DNA from: Planctomycetota bacterium
Lineage (GTDB): Bacteria; Planctomycetota; Planctomycetia; Gemmatales; Gemmataceae
Direction of reading: 5' to 3'
Assembly: GCA_003669555.1 (NCBI GenBank)
Contig: QWOS01000101.1
Location: 1-45,605 of the forward strand
DNA: 45,605 nt
The notes under the pieces are model-generated. The model was not told the origin of the DNA. It searched no databases and saw only the letters and a program-made list of their open reading frames with translations. Made by a program: the position numbers and the translations under genes. This document shows positions 17,691-26,112 of this stretch, piece by piece; the stretch's first letter is position 1; the number at the start of each line of letters is the position of its first letter.

Positions 17691-19211
17691 CTACTTCTTC
17701 GCATCCATCCCCAATGTCTTATGCTTCTTGGCCAAGTCTGGTTCACCCAGGCCCTCGTAGCATTCCATCAAGGTGTTGTGGATGGACCGCCTCTGGCCCA
17801 GGATGGTCAGTGACTGTTCCAGATCGGTGATCGCCTCACGGAACTGTCCCATGCGGGCGTAGATCTGGCCCCGGGTCTCGATGAAGCTGCCGTTGGTGGA
17901 TTGCTTCTCAATTGCCGAGTTCACCAGGGCGATGGCCCGGTCAAAATCCCTCGGGCTGTAATGCGCCAGATACCAGGCCAGGTTGTTTGCCACGCCTATA
18001 TCGTTAGGGTTGGCACGGTAAGCGAGGTCGAAGTGCAATCTGGCCATCTGGTCCCGGCGCGCCACATGGTAGTCTGCAGCCAGAAGTAGATGAATGATGT
18101 CCGGAGACACGCCTTTAGCCAGCATGGCCTCAAGCCTTTCACGGGCCAATTTTCTGGAAGACTCCAACTTCTCTTTGGCTGTGGCATCATCAGGCAGTGG
18201 AGCAGAAGCTGCGAAGTCAGCCAGCTTCACCAGGCGTTGAAGGATTGGGCGGGAGCGGGGTTCCACATCGAGGCCGCTTTTGATCAGGGCGGTGATTGCG
18301 CCGTAATCGCGAGTGGGCGCGTTCCAGAGTTGATCGATCCTTTCTATGTGCATCTGGATCAGGCGGGATGTCCCCTCATTCTTTCGTAGTTCTGTAGTAG
18401 CATTTTCGCGTAGCAGGCTCCAGGTTGTTACCGCGCCAACCAGATCGCCGCGCACCATCTGTGTATCCGCCATCGCTCGCTGTAAACGCAGGTTACCTGG
18501 ATCCTTCTTGCCCTCGTTGATCAGCTTTTCACCCTGTGCCGTAAGCATTTCCTGAGCTTTGAACTTGTCCTTGGGGAAAATCAGGGCAGCGAGGCGGCTC
18601 TTGATCTGAGGCGTTCGACCTGATTCAGGCACAGCTTCCAAAAAAGCCTGGGCCTCCTGGGATTTGTTTTCTGCCAGGAGCAGGTCTGCGAGCATGATTG
18701 ACAGTTCAGGGTCGCCGGGACGGGCACGCAGGCCCTGGCGGATATGTAAATCCACCAGGCGGTAGACATTTAGCTGGCTGGTTTGGTCGGGTGGGGGATT
18801 CCTGACCAGCCGTTCCAGGATGCGTCTGGCATGTTCGGTTTGCGCCGGAGCGTAGCCGGGCTTGTCGGGCGGGGCCAAGGCTACCCAGAGTACCGCTGCT
18901 TTTTCATTTTTTTCGAGTTGTTCAAGAACATACGCCAGCTCCAGCATCCACTGGCTATTATCGGGTTCCAGCCGGTTCAAGGTTTCCAGGCAGAGCCTTT
19001 GGCCATCCAGGTTGCCTTCCTGTTGTGCCTTCACGGATTGGGTGCGGTAGAAGGCGGTTTCCGGGGGACCAATGCGATCCAGAGTCACGGCGGAAGCACC
19101 CAGCAAAGCCACCCCTACCGCCGGAGTAGCCGCGAGCAAATTCCAGATCAACGGCATGAGGCTTGGGGGAAACGGGCGTTTGCCGGGTTTGGTCTGCGAT
19201 GGGCGGGCCAT
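17691..19211 (-). CDS. Membrane-anchored TPR protein encoded with the exosortase
   Basis: A 506-aa protein with one N-terminal membrane helix (about residues 20-45, LIWNLLAATPAVGVALLGAS) and a long array of tetratricopeptide-type helices. The clearest units lie near residues 85-120, 385-470 and at the C-terminus (GQIYARMGQFREAITDLEQ). TPR domains dock other proteins. The gene starts 5 nt after the exosortase stop, so the two are co-transcribed. TPR partners are common in exosortase/EPS loci, where they help polymer assembly or substrate recruitment. Its specific partner is unknown. Confidence 0.87.
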   Translation of the reverse strand: MARPSQTKPGKRPFPPSLMPLIWNLLAATPAVGVALLGASAVTLDRIGPPETAFYRTQSVKAQQEGNLDGQRLCLETLNRLEPDNSQWMLELAYVLEQLEKNEKAAVLWVALAPPDKPGYAPAQTEHARRILERLVRNPPPDQTSQLNVYRLVDLHIRQGLRARPGDPELSIMLADLLLAENKSQEAQAFLEAVPESGRTPQIKSRLAALIFPKDKFKAQEMLTAQGEKLINEGKKDPGNLRLQRAMADTQMVRGDLVGAVTTWSLLRENATTELRKNEGTSRLIQMHIERIDQLWNAPTRDYGAITALIKSGLDVEPRSRPILQRLVKLADFAASAPLPDDATAKEKLESSRKLARERLEAMLAKGVSPDIIHLLLAADYHVARRDQMARLHFDLAYRANPNDIGVANNLAWYLAHYSPRDFDRAIALVNSAIEKQSTNGSFIETRGQIYARMGQFREAITDLEQSLTILGQRRSIHNTLMECYEGLGEPDLAKKHKTLGMDAKK

Positions 19212-19216
19212 AAGGA

Positions 19217-20824
19217 TCAGTTTCTCGCTGGCCAGAGGTGCGGAGTCAGGATGGACCGGACCTCCTCAAAGAGTTGGACGACGTCACGAATAGCAGAGCC
19301 ATTCAGCGGGAAGGGTGATTCCACAAAAATCTGAACCTGCCTGGTCAGGCTTTCGGTACCGCCAATATGCGCACCTAGCCAAACCCCTTTCATGTGGTTG
19401 ATAAAAGTGATCCAGTATCGGTTGAAAAATTCTGGCTTGCCTATCCAGTCACCGTCTTGGCTAAGAAGGCCAAACACCAGGAACCCGTTTTCATCAAGTG
19501 ATTTCTGATAGAAAGCGATATGCCGAGTGCCTTCTTTGGCATCGTCCTGCGTAGCACCAAGCCGTTTCCAGCCTGAGAAATCGTAGCAGTCCATCAAGGG
19601 GTGCCAGCCGGGGAAGTGGTCGTCCATGCTGACGATCGCTTTCATGGTTCCCTTGCTGAACAGCCATTGCTGTGACTTCACATCGAGGGCCATCATACCT
19701 CGTGATTGTTCGAGGCGAGGCCCCAGTTCATTGGTCCAGCCCGCCAACTGTTTGGGGAGTACCCCTTCTAGGGGGGGGAGGTGGGCTTCGGCCTTCCAGA
19801 CCATCCGGTCGTTGAGTAGTGTCATCCCAAAAGCCGTTGCTTGCAGGATCAGAAGGGCCCACAGGGCGGCTACCTGGGCTGGCCCCCAGGTTGCTTTACC
19901 CGCCTTTGGCCACAGGGTGGGGCCGTAGTCGCCCTGGTTGCCAGCGAGGGCACCAAGAGGTTTTCGCCGTTCGGGCAGAAGTGAACGCACGATGCTTCGT
20001 ACCAGGCCCAATAGCGCATCAGTGGAGCCAATCAGAGCCACGCCAGCCACAAACATCGCCAAACCGATGGCGGTATGGGGCCAGCCGTTGAGCAAATCGA
20101 TATCGCGTGTGGCAGCGATAGTGATTACCACGATGCGCATGGCATTGAGTACCAGCACCCAGCCCAGGGTAAGCCCTACCAGCAGAAAGCCATGAATCCA
20201 GCCCCGTTTCAGGAAAAGGGACCAGACCGAGGAGAATGCCCCCAGCGTCACCAGTGAACGCACCCCGCTACATGCTTCTGAAACGAAAAGCGATTGATCA
20301 GGCAAGTAGATGGTCTGCCCCTGGACGCCATGCAGGATACCTCGCAGCATGAGCAGATGGTGGGAGGCGCGCACCGCCAGCCCCTGCAGTTTTTGCACCA
20401 GGATATCGAGCAAGCCAAATGGGGGCGGAACAACCCAGAGCACAAGAAGCGCGCACGGCCACCAAGCCCTGATCAGCGGCCAGCCTCCAACTCGCCAAGC
20501 TACTAAAAGCAAGCCAACGAGTCCCATCAGGAAACTGGCCCGGTCGAGGACAAGGACCGTGGTGACGATGGCTGCCAGCCACCACAGGCTCAGGAGCACC
20601 TGGAATTTACGACTGTTTCGGGGGACGAGGACGCCAAGTTCCCTTGAACGAGTCACCATTAACAGGATAACAGCAGCCAGATGCAAGGGAAAAAATTCGT
20701 AATCGGCCCGGTTGAGTAGCCCCATCATGAAAATGGAGGATAAAGGTAAAAAGGCCAAAACCGGTAGCCAGACAGTTAGCCAGGGTAGCACCCAGGGTTT
20801 TTGGTTTGGCGAGGAAGCCGCCAT
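19217..20824 (-). CDS. Exosortase fused to an EpsI-type domain
   Basis: A multi-span membrane protein of 535 aa. The N-terminal two thirds is an exosortase with the predicted Cys-Arg-His active site: C185 in SEACSGVR, R230 in NAMR, H250 in WPHTAIG. The C-terminal region (about 340-535), after one last membrane helix, resembles EpsI/DUF3485 proteins normally encoded separately next to exosortases. Exosortases cleave and transfer PEP-CTERM-type proteins to the cell surface. I see no PEP-CTERM protein in this window, so substrates are elsewhere. The fused form is known from planctomycetes; I do not assign a named subtype. The start at 20824 is downstream of the predicted promoter; a longer frame from 20968 would include the promoter. 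Confidence 0.9.
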   Translation of the reverse strand: MAASSPNQKPWVLPWLTVWLPVLAFLPLSSIFMMGLLNRADYEFFPLHLAAVILLMVTRSRELGVLVPRNSRKFQVLLSLWWLAAIVTTVLVLDRASFLMGLVGLLLVAWRVGGWPLIRAWWPCALLVLWVVPPPFGLLDILVQKLQGLAVRASHHLLMLRGILHGVQGQTIYLPDQSLFVSEACSGVRSLVTLGAFSSVWSLFLKRGWIHGFLLVGLTLGWVLVLNAMRIVVITIAATRDIDLLNGWPHTAIGLAMFVAGVALIGSTDALLGLVRSIVRSLLPERRKPLGALAGNQGDYGPTLWPKAGKATWGPAQVAALWALLILQATAFGMTLLNDRMVWKAEAHLPPLEGVLPKQLAGWTNELGPRLEQSRGMMALDVKSQQWLFSKGTMKAIVSMDDHFPGWHPLMDCYDFSGWKRLGATQDDAKEGTRHIAFYQKSLDENGFLVFGLLSQDGDWIGKPEFFNRYWITFINHMKGVWLGAHIGGTESLTRQVQIFVESPFPLNGSAIRDVVQLFEEVRSILTPHLWPARN

Positions 20825-20916
20825 TGCCGGTAACAGATTGGTAAGCTGGGACACAGCCGGCTCCGGGGCGAAATGACAGAAAGTCGACCAGCAAAAAAGG
20901 TTCTGAACCGTTTCAA

Positions 20917-20946
20917 TAATAGCTGATTTTTCCTGCCAGCGCCAAA
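20917..20946 (-). promoter_or_regulatory. Sigma70-like promoter of the exosortase-TPR operon
   Basis: Minus strand TTGGCG (-35, 20941-20946), 18-nt spacer, TATTAT (-10, 20917-20922). The leader would be about 85 nt long. Confidence 0.5.
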
Positions 20947-21064
20947 TCGGCCAATGCCAGGTGTGCATTGGGCTGGGGTGATAAGGCCTGGATCTGCCTT
21001 TTCCAGGGCCCCCATGCCTCTCATTTTTCCGGTTGCCCGGCAGGTTTGCCTTGAGTTTGTCCCA

Positions 21065-21089
21065 GTCGGGTCCGGTATCCGGGCCCGAC
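21065..21089 (-). terminator. Strong GC hairpin after the YTV gene, presumed terminator without a T-tract
   Basis: GTCGGG pairs with CCCGAC, then a 1x1 mismatch, then CCGG with CCGG around a 3-nt loop: about 10 bp, nearly all G-C. It is 33 nt past the YTV stop. The minus strand after it has no T-run, so it could also be an mRNA 3'-end stabiliser. Confidence 0.5.
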
Positions 21090-21121
21090 CCGTTTGGTTT
21101 TCTGGTTATGGTTTACCGGTG

Positions 21122-22960
21122 TCAGGGGGCCTGGTTGAAACTCAGACCGGAGCTCGGCGCTTGCGTGGATGGCGCCTGGTGGTTGCCCCCCTTCATGACG
21201 GAGTCAAGCGGCTGCAAGCGCCCTATGAACCCCTTCAGGCAAGGGTCGTTGCAAACCGGGTCAAGCCGCAGTTTGCGGACACAGACATCCCGCTCCACAC
21301 ATACAGGAACCCGTTTAGTAACCGTACAAGGTATCTGCTCGCAGTATGTCACGGGCACCTGCACACAGACCGTGTACGGTACCATTTCGGTCACCTTTTC
21401 CTTCACCTGGCGGGTGACGCTGCACGGCACCATGGAAGTGACGGTATAGGGGACGCGCTGGATCTTTTTCTCACACACCATGTCTGTCACCTTGCAGGAG
21501 ACCATTTTGGTGCGGGTCTGGGGCACCATATTGCAAACAGTGTAAGGCACTTGTTTGACGTGGGTTTCCCGCACAGTTGTCATGGTGGTGCATGGAATTT
21601 CTTTACAGATTGTTTCCCGCACCATCCGCTGGTTGACGCACGTGAGGGTCTTGCGCCAGCAGGCACCTTCCACAAAGGAACGATTCGGGGCGGCACATGC
21701 ATGGCCCTCGCCAGCCTCATCGACATAAGCGCCGCGCACTTTGCGTTTGGTGTTGATCACCACCTGGCGGGTTGTAGTCTCCGGCACCATGCGACGAACT
21801 GTGACAGGAACCTGTCGGGTGCAAATGTCCTGTTCGATACGCGTCACCTTGACCGGTACCTGTTTGCAGACTTTCACTTGCACCTTGCGGCAGACGGTGT
21901 AAGGGACTTCGTCTTCCACCATTTCGCAGTGGTATTTTGTGACCGGCACCACCTCGCAAGTGGTAGAGCACCGAAGCACCCGACGGCAGCGAATCTCGTC
22001 TGGGCACTGTTTCTCGCACTTTACCATCCGAACCGGATCGCATGAACCCTTCATCGTGCAGGGATCAAGGCCCAGGTCTGCGGCTTCCCAGCGCCAGGAG
22101 ACCACTTTTCGGCCTGGCACACAGTACTGTTCGGTTACCCATTCCAGGCACTTGCGTTCCACCGTCTTGCAAGTGGTCACAGGCACACGCACCAGACGGC
22201 GAACTGTCTTGCAGCGGGTTTCTGTCTCGGTTCGCCATTCGCTGCAGACCACTTCTTTCAACACTTCATCCACCACCTTGCGGCGAACCACATACTGGCA
22301 TTCCTTGACCAATGTTTCACAGACAGGCACGCACCGGGTTTCGGTGATATCCCGCACATCCTGCTCGCAGATCAAGCCGTTCACTTGTCCACTGATGACG
22401 CGGGTAGTCACATCACAAACCGGGCGATGGATGGTCTGGGTTATCTGGCGGGTGGATGTGACGGGAACCTTTTTGCAAACGGTGTATTCGCAATCCTTGT
22501 AACGGACCTCTGGAACAGCCACCGTGAAGGTCTCGGTCACCGGTTTTTCAACAGTTCGGCAGACAGGCCGGGTGATGGTGTACTCGCATTCCTTGATGCA
22601 GGTGGTTTGTACGGGACGCAGGATTGTGTCTTCCACGGTGCGGCACACCACCCGGGTACGGGGACGCATGCAGACGCGTTCCTCGGTTTGGTAGCAGGTG
22701 CGTTGCACATCTTTCAGAACCGTTTCGGTGACAGTCTGATAGCAGGTATGCCAGCGTTTTTCCACCACCGTATCCCACACCATCTGATAGCGTGGGCGAA
22801 AAATCATGCAGACCCGGCTGAATGTGCATGGATCGCCACAAACTTCGGGGCAAGCCGAATAGCTGCCGGCTCCGCAATGCGAGGCGTCGGCCGGGGCAGC
22901 AAAAAGTAGGGCGATGCTCAAGGTAAGCACCTTGATGCAAGCCCTGGGGTGAAGCCTCAT
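21122..22960 (-). CDS. YTV-repeat cysteine-rich cell-wall protein
   Basis: A 612-aa exported protein. A signal peptide ends near residue 27 (ADASHCG). The rest is built from degenerate short repeats of the type VPYTVCRKV / CKTVERKC / VPVTTCKTV, alternating Val/Thr beta-strand-like segments with cysteines; I count about 52 Cys. The triplet YTV occurs five times, with YTI as a variant. Proteins with YTV motifs were reported from cell-wall preparations of Rhodopirellula, where disulfide cross-linking is thought to stiffen the proteinaceous wall. A central block (about residues 285-330 and 400-440) breaks the repeat. AGAGGA lies 8 nt before the ATG. The gene stands alone with a hairpin downstream. 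Confidence 0.88.
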   Translation of the reverse strand: MRLHPRACIKVLTLSIALLFAAPADASHCGAGSYSACPEVCGDPCTFSRVCMIFRPRYQMVWDTVVEKRWHTCYQTVTETVLKDVQRTCYQTEERVCMRPRTRVVCRTVEDTILRPVQTTCIKECEYTITRPVCRTVEKPVTETFTVAVPEVRYKDCEYTVCKKVPVTSTRQITQTIHRPVCDVTTRVISGQVNGLICEQDVRDITETRCVPVCETLVKECQYVVRRKVVDEVLKEVVCSEWRTETETRCKTVRRLVRVPVTTCKTVERKCLEWVTEQYCVPGRKVVSWRWEAADLGLDPCTMKGSCDPVRMVKCEKQCPDEIRCRRVLRCSTTCEVVPVTKYHCEMVEDEVPYTVCRKVQVKVCKQVPVKVTRIEQDICTRQVPVTVRRMVPETTTRQVVINTKRKVRGAYVDEAGEGHACAAPNRSFVEGACWRKTLTCVNQRMVRETICKEIPCTTMTTVRETHVKQVPYTVCNMVPQTRTKMVSCKVTDMVCEKKIQRVPYTVTSMVPCSVTRQVKEKVTEMVPYTVCVQVPVTYCEQIPCTVTKRVPVCVERDVCVRKLRLDPVCNDPCLKGFIGRLQPLDSVMKGGNHQAPSTQAPSSGLSFNQAP

Positions 22961-23321
22961 GGTGACGATCCTCTGGTGGTGCTCCAGTCCATCTGGTTTC
23001 CCGGATGGTTGTGAAGCGGCGCATGTCTGCTATCGGTGTGACTTGCCTGGGTGGATAACGCTGGTGCCTGGCAGGAAGGCTGAATGTGTCCTTCCCTGTG
23101 TAGGTGATAAGGCAACTTCCGTGAATGCGGGGAGGGGGGAGCTTGACGGCTTTACCGGGTCTGGTATCACTTCGGGCAAGGTCAGCCTTGCCGTCAGAAG
23201 CTGGGTAATCAAAACAGTTAGCCCGACCGGCGCACCAGGGAGACGAAAGCCCCGCATTCTCGAGCCTTCCCATTAGAGTCCACTTGATTTTGGGGACTGC
23301 GGCTGGTGACCCAGTTCGAAT
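22961..23321. other. Intergenic region upstream of the YTV gene
   Basis: 361 bases without a convincing gene on either strand. It holds the ribosome site of the YTV gene (next to 22960) and a perfect 7-bp inverted repeat GGCAAGG-TCAG-CCTTGCC at 23175-23192, which could be an operator or leader hairpin. I find no good -35/-10 pair. Confidence 0.5.
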
Positions 23322-24377
23322 TCAGGCGCATTCCTGCTGGCTCAGGCAATGCAGCGTGCCAAGGCCCCAAACCAAGTCTACAGCATGTATTCCCACCACT
23401 TTCCGACCAGGAAATTGTTCTGCCAAAATACCCAGGGCCAAACAGTCGGCCGGGTCGTTGAAAGTGGGGACCAGCACCAGCCCGTTGGCAATGTAGAAAT
23501 TGGCATAGCTGGCGGGTAGCCTGGTGCCATCAAAGAAGAGAGGCGAGGGCATAGGCAGGTCCACCACCTCCAGCCTACGGCCGCAAGCATCGGTGAAGGT
23601 GCGCAATCGACGGTGATTTTCTTCAAGAATGGCATGGTTGGGATCGGCCAGGTTGCTTTCCCGAACGCAGGCTACCCTGCCCGGAGCAATAAACCGCGCC
23701 AGATCGTCCACATGTCCGTGGGTATCGTCTCCGATAATCCCCTTGTCGAGCCAGAGGGTGTGGGTGGCTCCGAGGTACCGATGGAATGCCTGCTCGTACT
23801 CAGCTTTGCCCAAGCCGCGGTTGCGCTGCTGAATGTTGCTGAGCAGACATTCCTCGGTGGTGAGCAGGGTTCCCTGCCCGTCGGAATCGATCGCACCCCC
23901 CTCAAGTACCATTCTGCCAGCCAGGGAAACAGGTTGAACCAGATGCAAGGCCAGGTGCGAGGCCATACAGTCGCCCACCAAGGCATCTTTCCGATGGTTC
24001 CGGTATTTTGCCCAGGCTGTGAATTTCCAGTTGATCAGGGCGCGCCCCCCACCTGCCATCCGCACGGTTTGGCCCCCAGAATCGCGCAGCCAGACCCGGT
24101 CGGTAGGCAAATCGAGAAGCTCAACACAGGTGAGATCGGCATGGGACTGTTTGAGCATGCCCCGAACGGTTTCTGCGGCACCCGGGGGGACAATCAGGCG
24201 GACTGTCTCAACCTGAGAAAGCCAGCGGACAATTTCGCACCAAACCCAAGGGATGGGCTGAAACTTGCCAGGCCAATCGGCTTTTTGATGGGGCCAAGCC
24301 AGCCAAGTGGCGGAATGGGGCTCCCATTCTGCTGGCCACAAGAGCGTATCTTCAAGCATAGCCGACACTTGCGTCAC
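23322..24377 (-). CDS. Agmatine deiminase / peptidylarginine-deiminase family protein
   Basis: A 351-aa cytosolic hydrolase of the agmatine deiminase family, which converts agmatine to N-carbamoylputrescine plus ammonia in polyamine synthesis. Visible family motifs: EPHSATWLAWPH near the N-terminus, WLRDSGGQ (usually WxRDxGP, so the Pro is lost), GDDTHGHVDDLARF, and the nucleophile Cys in GTLHCLSQQ near the C-terminus. The GTG start at 24377 has GGAG 9 nt upstream; an ATG at 24359 is an alternative. No other polyamine gene is nearby, so specificity for agmatine rather than another guanidine is inferred from the family. Confidence 0.9.
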   Translation of the reverse strand: MTQVSAMLEDTLLWPAEWEPHSATWLAWPHQKADWPGKFQPIPWVWCEIVRWLSQVETVRLIVPPGAAETVRGMLKQSHADLTCVELLDLPTDRVWLRDSGGQTVRMAGGGRALINWKFTAWAKYRNHRKDALVGDCMASHLALHLVQPVSLAGRMVLEGGAIDSDGQGTLLTTEECLLSNIQQRNRGLGKAEYEQAFHRYLGATHTLWLDKGIIGDDTHGHVDDLARFIAPGRVACVRESNLADPNHAILEENHRRLRTFTDACGRRLEVVDLPMPSPLFFDGTRLPASYANFYIANGLVLVPTFNDPADCLALGILAEQFPGRKVVGIHAVDLVWGLGTLHCLSQQECA

Positions 24378-24459
24378 AGCGATCCACTCCGCCTAGTGCT
24401 GGGTTCGGGTAATCGTTTAAAATTACTTACAGTTCAGGATAGGAACAAAAGCGATCCCG
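24378..24459. promoter_or_regulatory. Divergent intergenic region, deiminase and YheT-like gene
   Basis: 82 bases between two divergent starts, with an AT-rich centre (about 24410-24435) that must hold both promoters. Neither strand shows a strong consensus pair. Confidence 0.35.
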
Positions 24460-25491
24460 GTGTTGGCCGCGGGGGGAAACTTGGACACACGCAGGGTGGG
24501 GCCGGCAAAAGGCCCTGCCAACTTCAAAACACCCTGGTATCTGCGCAATGGTCATGTGCAGACCCTTGTCGGATATTTCATAAGCGGCAACTTGCCGGCA
24601 TTGGTAACTACTACCCTCCCTGTTGATTTAGGGGACGGGGATAGGCTGTTGTTGCACATTACCCAGCCCCAGAACTGGCTTCCGGAGCAACCTAGCGTCC
24701 TGTTGGTCCACGGGCTGACCGGCTCGCATCGGTCCTCCCATGTGGTTCGGGTCGCTTCCATGCTTGAACGGATGGGGTGGCGGGTAGCCCGGGCGGATCT
24801 ACGTGGAGCCGGGGAAGGCTTTGGTTTGGCTCGCAAGCTATATCATGTAGGGCAGTCTGGCGATCTTTTGTTGGCTGCCAGGGCGTTCATGGCCAATGCC
24901 CCCGATTCTCCGCTCGCGGTGGTGGGATTCTCGCTGGGAGGCAATATTGTCCTCAAACTGGCTCTCGAGGCGACAGGTAGTATGCTGGCCCAGATGGCGG
25001 CAGTGGTGGCCATCTGTCCCCCCGTAGACCCGGAGGCCTGCGTTGGTCGCATCACTTCGGGCAAGTTCAGGGTCTACGATCGGGTTTTTTATGCAGGGTT
25101 GAAGCGGGATTGGGAGGCACGCCGCGAGCTTTTTCCTGACTTACCCAGTATTCATCTGCCCCGGCGAGGCTCGCTACGCGATTACGATGAGTTGATCACC
25201 GCCCCCCTGAATGGCTATGGGAGCGCCGCTGAGTACTACCGGGACAATACCACTGCCCACCGCCTGACAGGATTGACCCTCCCCACATTCATTGTAGCGG
25301 CGGCCGATGACCCCGTGGTCACCTTGAAACCATTGGAGGATCTGGCGGCGAGGGATGACCTGCCTGCGAATATTCGCCTGGAGCTGACAGCCCGTGGTGG
25401 GCATTTGGGTTTCATGGACAACGGACCCACGTCAGCCCGTTGGGCGGAGCGGCGTGTGGTGGAGTGGTTAGCTGGCATCCTTGGTGGCTAG
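24460..25491 (+). CDS. YheT-like alpha/beta hydrolase
   Basis: A 343-aa cytosolic hydrolase of the YheT/ABHD1-3 group. Markers: the N-terminal FKTPWYLRNGHVQT segment typical of that group, the oxyanion region LLVHGLTGSHRSSH, DLRGAGEG, the nucleophile Ser in GFSLGGN, the acid Asp in AADDPVV and the catalytic His in GGHLGFMD. Relatives are esterases or lipases of unclear physiological substrate. The first usable start in frame is a GTG at 24460 (a TTG follows at once), with AGGA about 15 nt upstream, so the precise start is uncertain. Confidence 0.88.
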   Translation: MLAAGGNLDTRRVGPAKGPANFKTPWYLRNGHVQTLVGYFISGNLPALVTTTLPVDLGDGDRLLLHITQPQNWLPEQPSVLLVHGLTGSHRSSHVVRVASMLERMGWRVARADLRGAGEGFGLARKLYHVGQSGDLLLAARAFMANAPDSPLAVVGFSLGGNIVLKLALEATGSMLAQMAAVVAICPPVDPEACVGRITSGKFRVYDRVFYAGLKRDWEARRELFPDLPSIHLPRRGSLRDYDELITAPLNGYGSAAEYYRDNTTAHRLTGLTLPTFIVAAADDPVVTLKPLEDLAARDDLPANIRLELTARGGHLGFMDNGPTSARWAERRVVEWLAGILGG

Positions 25492-26112
25492 TTTCAGGTG
25501 GCGCAAACAATTGATGGGCTTGAGTTTTATTTTTGCCTCATGGGTTTGATTTACCAATCCTCCGGCGCTGTGTAATCGTCGTTGTAAAGAAGCTGGTTAA
25601 CGGGGTAACCACCGTTTTCGCTACCCGTCAAGAGGCTTCGAGGTCCCTGAAAAGCTGTGTCATGGCAAGGTTATGCCGAGCTGTTCGCTTGGATAGGCCG
25701 TCTGAGGATGGAAATGGAGTGGGAAAATAATACGGACTATCGATTGACTAAAAGAGCTAGCTGCTTGGCGGCACCCATTTCTGGTTTTTTCTGTTGCCAC
25801 TTGATGTAGTTTTGGGTGTTAAGACTGCTTTGAACCGCTTCTTCATTCAGGTTTTTCAATATGGACAGAAAACACGACTCGGCAGGGGGTGGACTGGTTG
25901 AAGTTCACTGCCTGGGTACTTTCCGGATTTTCGGCTTGGAGGCGCATAATTTCCGTCCTGCATTCCAGCGGCAGCCGAAGCGCGTGGGGCGGAAACCTTG
26001 CCTGGGTTGAATTGAAAGGCAGATTTTATGAGATTTTCAATCTGGAAATAGGCCAGTGGCACCCTGGGCCAAGCCAACAACTTGCAAAGGGCCAAAAGGG
26101 TAATCATTTTGC
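25492..26112. other. Long intergenic region with no convincing gene
   Basis: About 620 bases between the convergent ends of the YheT-like and alpha/beta-hydrolase genes. Open frames here are short or have atypical composition. A 6-bp inverted repeat TGGTTA/TAACCA lies near 25613-25630. The only protein-like stretch is a minus-strand frame at 25737-25859, listed separately. No tRNA, SRP, tmRNA or RNase P signature was seen. Confidence 0.5.
25737..25859 (-). pseudogene. Possible 3' gene remnant or very small gene
   Basis: From a TTG at 25859 the minus strand encodes 40 residues, polar and helix-prone (containing EEAVQSSLNTQNYIKWQQ and ending LALLVNR). The frame stays open for about a dozen codons further upstream, then meets a TGA. 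The composition looks protein-like but there is no good start or ribosome site. It could be the tail of a decayed gene, or chance. Confidence 0.2.

Noticed and set aside
20825-20968. 48-residue N-terminal extension of the exosortase.
   Set aside because: It spans the predicted promoter, is Trp/His/Cys-rich and precedes a good internal start.
20954-22045. A 363-aa His-rich frame on the plus strand.
   Set aside because: It is the antisense of the YTV repeat gene; the many His codons come from the repeated Val/Thr/Cys codons read backwards.
23074-23095. GGAAGG/CCTTCC inverted repeat.
   Set aside because: Only 6 bp with a 10-nt loop; likely chance in this composition.
23613-24626. A 337-aa plus-strand frame.
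   Set aside because: It is opposite the agmatine-deiminase-like gene and runs across its promoter into the YheT-like gene.
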